Of a stretch of 48,803 nucleotides of DNA, positions 43,909 to 48,803 are shown piece by piece. Position 1 is the first letter of the stretch; the number at the start of each line of letters is the position of its first letter. The DNA is from Pedobacter jejuensis (GTDB lineage Bacteria; Bacteroidota; Bacteroidia; Sphingobacteriales; Sphingobacteriaceae). The translations under genes were made by a program, and so were the position numbers. The stretch spans positions 1 to 48,803 of the forward strand of contig NZ_RBEE01000041.1 in NCBI RefSeq assembly GCF_003725795.1, given 5' to 3'. The notes below the pieces were generated by a model. That model did not search any database. It had not been told where the DNA came from and saw nothing but the letters and a program-made list of their open reading frames with translations.

Positions 43909-43931
43909 TGTGCCATAACAAAATCGGCACA
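43909..43931. promoter_or_regulatory. Inverted repeat overlapping the start region of the HTH gene
   Basis: TGTGCC (43909-43914) and GGCACA (43926-43931) are inverted copies with centres 17 bp apart, ending 2 bp before ATG 43934. An autoregulatory operator is plausible. Confidence 0.4.
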
Positions 43932-43933
43932 GA

Positions 43934-44239
43934 ATGGAAAACATCATTGTAACAAGCGAACCTCAACTAAAACAATTAATCGTTGAGGCATTAATTACTG
44001 TTCTAGAGAATACCAAATTATCGGACAGTTCAACAAAAACAAAATACCTATCTACTGAAGAGGCATCAAAGATTATAAAAAAATCTGCTGGTGCCTTAAG
44101 GCAAATCGTTCATAAAGGCGAAATCCCATCAATCAAACGAGGCAATACCCTTTTATTTTTAGAAGAAGATTTAATTCTTTGGATAGAAAAAGGCAGGAGA
44201 AGTATCTCTACCGAAGACCCCGCAAAGTATCTCAAATAG
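43934..44239 (+). CDS. Excisionase-like helix-turn-helix protein
   Basis: 101 residues. The C-terminal half is a MerR/excisionase-type winged helix: KYLSTEEASKIIKKSAGALR, QIVHKGEIPSIKRGNTLLFL, EEDLILWIEKGRRS. The N-terminus (IVTSEPQLKQLIVEALITVL) is a short helix typical of the Bacteroidota versions found in front of RepA or primase genes of mobilizable elements. It probably regulates the element or assists recombination. The next gene starts 32 bp later. Confidence 0.85.
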   Translation: MENIIVTSEPQLKQLIVEALITVLENTKLSDSSTKTKYLSTEEASKIIKKSAGALRQIVHKGEIPSIKRGNTLLFLEEDLILWIEKGRRSISTEDPAKYLK

Positions 44240-44271
44240 TTTTCTTGAAAAAATAAAGCGAAAACACGCCA

Positions 44272-45303
44272 ATGTCTTCGCTTTTAAATCAATTCATTGA
44301 GTACCTGCTCATCAAGAGCAAAGGTACCGTTTTAATCTATTACAACAAATCAATTCAAATGGATACCAATAAAAATTCAACAGCTGATATTCTCAGATTA
44401 TTTGAAGTCAGAACTGCAAACCAAGTTTTAAAAGATGCATTCTTAACACCAGACCCAATAGAACTTTATCCACCATTAATAATTCAGGGCGAATTAGTTA
44501 TTCTTTTTGCTGATACAGGAATTGGCAAGACTGCCTTAATCGTGCAAATAGGGATACACATAGCCAATTCAAATTATGTTGTGTTATATGTCGATTTAGA
44601 ACTTTCAGACAAACAATTTGAAAAACGCTATCGTGATGAGAATGGAGTTCATTTTAAGTTTCCTGAAAACTTCTTTAGAGCTGGCTATTCTTCGTTACGA
44701 AAGATGCCAGAAAAAGATTACGATAAATTTTTCATTGACTCTCTGGAGGAGAGTATTATGCGAACTAATGCAACGGTAATTATAATAGATAACATGACAA
44801 AGGTTGTTGCAGGCGATACGGACTCTGCAAAAAATGCAATCCCGATTATGAGTAGCCTAAGTGCATTAAAGTTCGATAAAAAATTAACATTCATCATTTT
44901 AGAGCACAACAAAAAGGTTGATGATTGGAAACCTATAAGCCTTAATGACCTACAAGGCTCAAAAATGAAATCAAATTTCGCCGACTCTGTATTTACAATA
45001 GGCAGAAGTGCTAAAGAAAAAGGTATACGCTACATTAAACAGCTTAAAGTGAGGAGTGCAGAATTAGATTATGATGCTGATAATGTATTGATATGTGAGC
45101 TTTCAAAAGAAAAGGGATTTTTAGGTTTTAAGGAGATAGGAAAAGGAAATGAATATGACTTGATTAGGTCAATAAACGAAGAAGATAGAAGTATTCAGAT
45201 CGAAAAGATATTAGCCTTGAAAGAAAAAGGTTTGTCAAATGTATCTATTGCTAAAGAATTAGGCGTAACCGAGGGGGCAATACGAAAAAGATTGAAAACA
45301 TAA
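44272..45303 (+). CDS. RepA-like AAA ATPase (replication helicase type)
   Basis: 343 residues from ATG 44272; ATG 44359 (MDTNKNSTADILRLF) is an equally good start and would give 314. The RecA-type core has Walker A ADTGIGKTAL (about 80-89), a strand ending VVLYVDLELSDKQFEKRY, Walker B ATVIIIDNMTKV and the sensor FIILEHNKK, as in AAA_25/RepA hexameric helicases of plasmids. The last 30 residues (KEKGLSNVSIAKELGVTEGA) form an HTH. It would open and unwind the element's origin; iteron-like repeats begin 3 bp after its stop. Its place between an HTH gene and mobC is standard for Bacteroidota mobilizable elements. Confidence 0.85.
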   Translation: MSSLLNQFIEYLLIKSKGTVLIYYNKSIQMDTNKNSTADILRLFEVRTANQVLKDAFLTPDPIELYPPLIIQGELVILFADTGIGKTALIVQIGIHIANSNYVVLYVDLELSDKQFEKRYRDENGVHFKFPENFFRAGYSSLRKMPEKDYDKFFIDSLEESIMRTNATVIIIDNMTKVVAGDTDSAKNAIPIMSSLSALKFDKKLTFIILEHNKKVDDWKPISLNDLQGSKMKSNFADSVFTIGRSAKEKGIRYIKQLKVRSAELDYDADNVLICELSKEKGFLGFKEIGKGNEYDLIRSINEEDRSIQIEKILALKEKGLSNVSIAKELGVTEGAIRKRLKT

Positions 45304-45305
45304 TT

Positions 45306-45372
45306 GTACCATTCGTACACCTCGTACCATTCGTACCACCCTTAAAAAGTACGAGTAGTACGAATGGTACGA
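45306..45372. repeat. Iteron-like repeats GTACCATTCGTAC
   Basis: The 13-mer occurs at 45306-45318 and 45324-45336 (18-bp step) and inverted at 45358-45370. The second and third form a perfect 15-bp inverted repeat (TCGTACCATTCGTAC, 45322-45336 with 45358-45372). A half-site GTACGAG lies at 45349-45355. Directly behind the RepA-like gene, this is a candidate replication origin or RepA-binding site. Confidence 0.7.
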
Positions 45373-45414
45373 AGATAATTAACTAAGCAAGTTTTAATAG
45401 GTCGTTTGCACGAA

Positions 45415-45448
45415 GCAAGCCATGTTTTGGTAAGACCAAAACGCTTGC
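45415..45448. other. oriT-like hairpin upstream of mobC
   Basis: GCAAGC-CAT-GTTTTGGT-AAG-ACCAAAAC-GCTTGC: an 8-bp perfect stem (45424-45431/45435-45442) inside a 6-bp outer stem (45415-45420/45443-45448). It is 45 bp before mobC. Transfer origins commonly carry such a hairpin beside the nick site; the nick site itself would lie in the CTCGCTAGCAC region that follows (inference). Confidence 0.55.
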
Positions 45449-45492
45449 CTCGCTAGCACTCAGATATAACAACTCACTATGTTCATAGAATT

Positions 45493-45828
45493 ATGGCTAG
45501 ACCGCAAAAAGAAAAAAACGAAAAACGCAGTATTAAATTTACATTTCGAATGAATGAAAATGAATTTCAAGCTTTGGCAAAACTTTGCAGTTATGCTAAC
45601 CTTTCTGGAGCAGAGGTATTACGTGAAACCGTCTTTAAAAATAGGTTGCTTCAACCCAAAATTCCAGTATTAGACATTCAAGCTTATGGAGAACTAAAAC
45701 GCATTGGTAATAACATCAACCAAATCGCAAAACATCTTAATTCAGGCGCAACAAACCAAATTGATTTCAAAATTATAAATGAGTTATCTGTAAAGCTAGA
45801 TACCATTATTAAAACTATTTTAAAGTGA
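45493..45828 (+). CDS. mobC: Mobilization relaxosome accessory protein MobC
   Basis: 111 residues. A ribbon-helix-helix N-terminus (RSIKFTFRMNENEFQALAKL) is followed by the MobC core with AEVLRETVFKNRLL and the hallmark YGELKRIGNNINQIAKHLNS. MobC proteins bind oriT and help the relaxase melt the nick region. The stop overlaps the GTG start of the relaxase (GTGA), so the two are translationally coupled. Confidence 0.93.
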   Translation: MARPQKEKNEKRSIKFTFRMNENEFQALAKLCSYANLSGAEVLRETVFKNRLLQPKIPVLDIQAYGELKRIGNNINQIAKHLNSGATNQIDFKIINELSVKLDTIIKTILK

Positions 45829-46991
45829 TAGCAAAGCAAGCAATCGGAAAATCATTTGGTGGAGCTTTAAACTATAATCTAAAAAAGGTTTACAGTTCCG
45901 ATATCAAAACTAAAGCAGAGTTGTTGGCGATAAATTTCCTTTGTCTGGCCCATAGTGAAATCAAAAAGGAATTGGAGATTATGAAAGCTTTAAATCCAAA
46001 CCTTAAACGAAATACCTACCATACCAGCCTAAATTTTTCAGTTGATGAAAAGATATCGAACACAAAAATGGAAGCCATTGCAAAGGAATATATGGAAAAG
46101 ATGGGTTTCGACAATAATCCTTATTTTATTTTTAGACATAATGATGCAGAGCATCCGCATTGCCATATTCTGGCATTAAGAAATAGATTTGACGGAACGG
46201 TTGTTTCCGATAGCAACAACTACGCAAGAAGTGAAACAATAGTTCGAGAACTGGAAAATAAATTTGGTTTAACGAAAGTTAATGCCAGCAAATTATCACT
46301 CAATAAATCGCCAGATAAGGATGAATTGGAAATGATAAATCGTACAGGTAGAGTTTCTGATAAAATGCTGATGCAAGAAAAAGTAACTAATGCTCTTTCA
46401 TCAAGCAAAAACATAGCGGAGTTTATTAATCAACTTGAAAAATCAGGTATCAATCCATTATTTAATCAAGCTTCAGCAGGTCGTGTGTCGGGCATAACCT
46501 TTATTAGTCAAAATTTTAAATCAAGAGGACAAGCCCTAGGTAATCAGTTCAAATGGGGTAATATATCAAACAAAATAAATTATGAGCAAACTAGAGACAG
46601 CAAAGCAATTAGCCAAGCAAACGATAGAACAAGAGAAAAGTACACCATCGGAACAGGAACCGAAAATGCCAACTCTCAAAGAAGTTTTCCATCTACTGAA
46701 AGACTTCATAATAAAAATGAAATCATTAGAGAAAGACCAATACAGGTTGATGGTGTTCATAAAGGACAACTTAACGAAGAAGAATATCAAAGAAACAAAT
46801 CATCAGGAACTAATTTTGAATTTGGAGAAATTACAAAAGGGGCAGCAAAAGACGGAGGTGATAATGAAAATAATGTTTTATTTGATATTGACTATGCTGA
46901 TAGTATTAGGCGCAATAATCATATTAATTTTGATTTAAACATTGCTGACGATGAAGATGACAGCAAAAAAAGAAAGAAGATGAAGAGATAA
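45825..46991 (+). CDS. Relaxase/mobilization nuclease (MobA, MOBP-type)
   Basis: 388 residues from GTG 45825, which overlaps the mobC stop. The relaxase domain covers about 1-240: GKSFGGALNYNLKKVY with the likely nucleophile Tyr17, NTYHTSLNFS, and the three-His metal motif in FRHNDAEHPHCHILALRNRF (His105, His112 and His114 candidates). RASAGRVSGITFI-type text (QASAGRVSGITFISQNFKS) at about 215-235 ends the domain. The rest (240-388) is low-complexity and charged, and overlaps a second reading frame (46582-46938). It nicks oriT and pilots the strand into a conjugation machine supplied by another element, as no T4SS genes are here. Confidence 0.94.
   Translation: MIAKQAIGKSFGGALNYNLKKVYSSDIKTKAELLAINFLCLAHSEIKKELEIMKALNPNLKRNTYHTSLNFSVDEKISNTKMEAIAKEYMEKMGFDNNPYFIFRHNDAEHPHCHILALRNRFDGTVVSDSNNYARSETIVRELENKFGLTKVNASKLSLNKSPDKDELEMINRTGRVSDKMLMQEKVTNALSSSKNIAEFINQLEKSGINPLFNQASAGRVSGITFISQNFKSRGQALGNQFKWGNISNKINYEQTRDSKAISQANDRTREKYTIGTGTENANSQRSFPSTERLHNKNEIIRERPIQVDGVHKGQLNEEEYQRNKSSGTNFEFGEITKGAAKDGGDNENNVLFDIDYADSIRRNNHINFDLNIADDEDDSKKRKKMKR
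46582..46938 (+). CDS. Coiled-coil membrane-anchored protein nested inside the relaxase gene
   Basis: 118 residues in the +1 frame relative to the relaxase. It begins MSKLETAKQLAKQTIEQEKS, has a long heptad-like helical part (LKEVFHLLKDFIIKMKSLEK, ELILNLEKLQKGQQKTEVIM) and ends with a strong membrane helix (MFYLILTMLIVLGAIIILIL). A coiled coil plus a C-terminal anchor is unlikely by chance, while the relaxase frame over the same DNA is low-complexity. ColE1-type plasmids are known to carry mbeB and mbeD nested in mbeA in another frame, and MbeD/MobB-type proteins are small and helical. Function by analogy: anchoring the relaxosome at the membrane. This is inference. Confidence 0.7.
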   Translation: MSKLETAKQLAKQTIEQEKSTPSEQEPKMPTLKEVFHLLKDFIIKMKSLEKDQYRLMVFIKDNLTKKNIKETNHQELILNLEKLQKGQQKTEVIMKIMFYLILTMLIVLGAIIILILI

Positions 46992-46994
46992 CCG

Positions 46995-47024
46995 TATATC
47001 TAGCTATCTGAATACCTAGATATA
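46995..47024. repeat. AT-rich inverted repeat after the relaxase
   Basis: TATATCTAG (46995-47003) and CTAGATATA (47016-47024) are inverted, followed by several more TATATC-type steps up to 47055. The stretch separates convergent genes and may act as a weak terminator. Confidence 0.4.
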
Positions 47025-47062
47025 CCTATATTCATATATCTGTATATCCATATATATGAAAA

Positions 47063-47305
47063 CTACATTGGCAAGTCAGGAAAGAAATCTTTAATAGAAC
47101 ATCCAAATAACTTAGCCAATTGATTTAAGTGTTGAATATTATATTTCGCTCTGTAGCGTGGCGACTCAATGGCTCCAATAAAGCTTAGTGATTTATCCAA
47201 TTCTGTAGCAAGCTTGGCTTGAGAAATATCAGCTTTAAGCCGATATTCTTTCACTTTACCAATTACATACAAATCAATTTCTGACTTAGAATTGCGCTTC
47301 TCCAT
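47063..47305 (-). CDS. XRE-family (Cro/CI-type) HTH regulator
   Basis: 80 residues. The HTH_3 domain covers almost all of it: IGKVKEYRLKADISQAKLAT, ELDKSLSFIGAIESPRYRAK, YNIQHLNQLAKLFGCSIKDF, FPDLPM. Single-domain regulators of this length are common on Bacteroidota mobile elements and usually repress their own transcription or the mob genes. It points toward the relaxase gene. Confidence 0.88.
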   Translation of the reverse strand: MEKRNSKSEIDLYVIGKVKEYRLKADISQAKLATELDKSLSFIGAIESPRYRAKYNIQHLNQLAKLFGCSIKDFFPDLPM

Positions 47306-47394
47306 TCAATGTGCAATTTCAAAAATGATTTATTTAGCAGCACACATACAGGTATGAGTAAATTATTGTATTTTAGTTTTACAATTTCTACTCT

Positions 47395-47613
47395 ATGAAA
47401 ACTATATTTAAATTTATCATTGCCTCATTTGTTAGTTTCTTTATGATGATTGGAGCACTAGGTACATCGGGTTACCGTTCTGTATTTCTGATTGGACTTG
47501 CATTTGTGGTATGGATAATTTTTATAAAGTCGGTTTCCACAAGCCCAAATAGAACAAGAGTTAACAAAAGGGATTTTGATGAATTCATGAGATTTAAAAA
47601 ACGAGGGTATTAA
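47395..47613 (+). CDS. Small membrane protein, 72 residues
   Basis: Two hydrophobic helices (FKFIIASFVSFFMMIGALG and SVFLIGLAFVVWIIFIKSV) are followed by a basic tail (RTRVNKRDFDEFMRFKKRGY). No family recognised. It is 2 bp ahead of the next small gene in the same direction, so the two form an operon divergent from the XRE regulator. Confidence 0.6.
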   Translation: MKTIFKFIIASFVSFFMMIGALGTSGYRSVFLIGLAFVVWIIFIKSVSTSPNRTRVNKRDFDEFMRFKKRGY

Positions 47614-47615
47614 TT

Positions 47616-47828
47616 ATGGCAGAAACACTTAATGTAAAAAGTAATGGGAATATTTTTTTTATCCTTATCAGTGAATTGCCAACAGATGAACAAGCCCCAT
47701 TTAAACAATGGCTTCACAGCGAGGGGCAAACACAACCATTAATTGACAAGCAGTTAGATGGAAATTGCGCCTATCCTTGGGATTATGAGTTGTGGAAATC
47801 AAATCCAAATGCCACTCATTTACTTTAG
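47616..47828 (+). CDS. Small soluble protein, 70 residues
   Basis: MAETLNVKSNGNIFFILISE, then TDEQAPFKQWLHSEGQTQPL and CAYPWDYELWKSNPNATHLL. The pattern WLxxxGQTxPxI...CAYxWDYExW is one I have seen in small hypothetical proteins on Bacteroidota plasmids and transposons; function unknown. Starts 2 bp after the stop of the membrane-protein gene. Confidence 0.6.
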   Translation: MAETLNVKSNGNIFFILISELPTDEQAPFKQWLHSEGQTQPLIDKQLDGNCAYPWDYELWKSNPNATHLL

Positions 47829-48094
47829 CTTATCTTTTTCTTTTTGCTGTAATAGTGTTTTTGCATTTAAAATATAGTTCCGCTATATATTTGCTATAAT
47901 AATATAGCGGTCGGTATACTATTATAGTTATGAAAATTAATTCCTACTACAGTCCAGAAGCCTTTACTCATACCAGTATTGGTTGGTATGTTATTAGGGT
48001 TTAAATAATCTATCTACAACCAATTTTATTAATTGCTTTAATGTTGTTATAAAAAGTGCCCCAAAATGATTTAACATAATGGAACACAATAAAA
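47829..48094. other. Intergenic region, very AT-rich
   Basis: Contains a 24-codon frame from ATG 47931 (MKINSYYSPEAFTHTSIGWY) with no further support; it could be a fragment. No other gene is seen. The serine recombinase gene ends at its right edge. Confidence 0.4.
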
Positions 48095-48691
48095 CTACGC
48101 GGTAATTTTTGTCACAAAACTAGATACAGTTAAGCGGTGGACGCCTAATATTCTACCGATTGCACTGTATGAAACTTTTCGGTCTAATAGTTCTTTAATC
48201 TTTCTTTCGTGACCAGTAAGTTTTGTTGTAGCAGACTTACTGCCTTTTGGACGACCTAAGATAACGCCCTCCGCTTTTTTTCTGGCTAATGCTTCCTTTG
48301 TTCTTTGTGAAATCAAATTCCTTTCTATTTCTGCAGAGAGGCCAAATGCGAACGCTAAAACTTTTGAATTGATATCACTTCCCAAACGGTAATTGTCTTT
48401 AATAGTCCATACTTGAATATCTCTATTCATACATTCATTGAGTACGCCCATAATCATCAATAAATTTCTGCCTAACCGAGATAATTCTGAACAAATCAAA
48501 ATATCTTCTTTTTTCATTTTTTTCAGAAGCTTACCTAATTTTCTATCATCAACATTTTTTGAACCTGAAATAGTTTCTTCTATCCATTTATCAACAATAA
48601 ATGTATGCTTGCCACAAAACTGGTTGATTTCATAGCGTTGATTTTCTACCGTTTGCTTGTCTGTACTTACTCTGATGTATCCGTAAATCAT
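48095..48691 (-). CDS. Serine recombinase (resolvase/invertase, Mpi-like)
   Basis: 198 residues. The catalytic domain (about 1-135) has MIYGYIRVSTDKQTVENQRY with Ser9 as nucleophile, ICSELSRLGRNLL with the conserved arginines, and the long dimer helix (AFAFGLSAEIERNLISQRTK). EALARKKAEGVILGRPKG links it to a Hin-type HTH (SYSAIGRILGVHRLTVSSF, to residue 198). Such proteins resolve multimers or invert DNA; in Bacteroides, Mpi-type invertases switch promoters. No matched inverted crossover pair was found within view. A promoter lies upstream at 48717-48744. Confidence 0.93.
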   Translation of the reverse strand: MIYGYIRVSTDKQTVENQRYEINQFCGKHTFIVDKWIEETISGSKNVDDRKLGKLLKKMKKEDILICSELSRLGRNLLMIMGVLNECMNRDIQVWTIKDNYRLGSDINSKVLAFAFGLSAEIERNLISQRTKEALARKKAEGVILGRPKGSKSATTKLTGHERKIKELLDRKVSYSAIGRILGVHRLTVSSFVTKITA

Positions 48692-48716
48692 AATATAGTT
48701 TGAGTTAAATAAATTG

Positions 48717-48744
48717 CAAATGTATACTGTTAATTTAAACCAAA
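48717..48744 (-). promoter_or_regulatory. Promoter of the serine recombinase gene
   Basis: On the minus strand TTTG (48741-48744) and TACATTTG (48717-48724) match the Bacteroidota -33 and -7 boxes with a 16-bp gap, slightly shorter than usual, 26 bp before ATG 48691. Confidence 0.5.
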
Positions 48745-48803
48745 CTTGATTAAGTAAACTCAGACGATTTTAAGTGACAAAATTTCAGCGTTTTTGTTAA
48801 ACA

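Noticed and set aside
47931..48005. 24-codon frame MKINSYYSPEAF...
   Set aside because: Too short, no ribosome-binding site, and no recognisable relation; kept only as a remark in the intergenic entry.

Overview
The window looks like a chromosome segment of a Bacteroidota bacterium of the Pedobacter/Sphingobacteriaceae type. The evidence is the low GC content, Bacteroidota-style promoters (TAnnTTTG -7 boxes), a TonB-dependent receptor of the OMP beta-barrel class, a long eukaryote-like IleRS, and the dense intergenic repeats typical of these genomes. The species call is inference; no rRNA is present.

Left accessory region (1 to about 6.5 kb). It opens with the N-terminus of a TIR-like CAP12/Pycsar-type domain protein, running off the left edge. 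It is followed by decayed genes: a frameshifted PAS histidine kinase, a PAS fragment, a DUF4267 fragment and two broken cupins. It ends with an intact tyrosine recombinase next to tRNA-Lys(CUU). This looks like an old integrated island beside a tRNA.

Core region (6.5 to 42.6 kb). Most genes are intact: SnoaL-like protein, HxlR regulator, TonB receptor, a PadR-PspC envelope-stress pair, an APC permease, UbiA-like protein plus methyltransferase, recO, an MMPL exporter, ileS-dksA-like-lspA, yceI, VOC protein, gcvP, a lipoprotein, an EamA exporter, pdxJ, GT39-GtrA and ahcY. Two short genes of 55 and 40 codons are added from direct reading. Two tRNA-Val(UAC) genes are followed by seven tRNA-like units with a period close to 116 bp. 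These keep the D and T arms but carry 9- or 11-nt anticodon loops that can fold into a 7-bp stem, so none has a readable anticodon. A broken GIY-YIG gene lies at the end of that array. A second tandem array, of 230-bp units, lies at 29.8-30.8 kb. It contains a palindromic element also dispersed at 7.3, 7.8 and 40.3 kb.

Right accessory region (42.7 kb to the end). This is a mobilizable element: an excisionase-like HTH protein, a RepA-like AAA ATPase, iteron-like repeats, an oriT-like hairpin, MobC, a relaxase, an XRE regulator, two small proteins and a serine recombinase. A 118-codon reading frame encoding a coiled-coil/membrane-anchor protein is nested out of frame inside the relaxase gene, an arrangement known from ColE1 mob genes.

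The most unusual signals are the tRNA-like array, the GXHH-type (rather than HIGH) signature of IleRS, the nested mob-type gene, and the tandem palindromic array with its flanking direct repeats.
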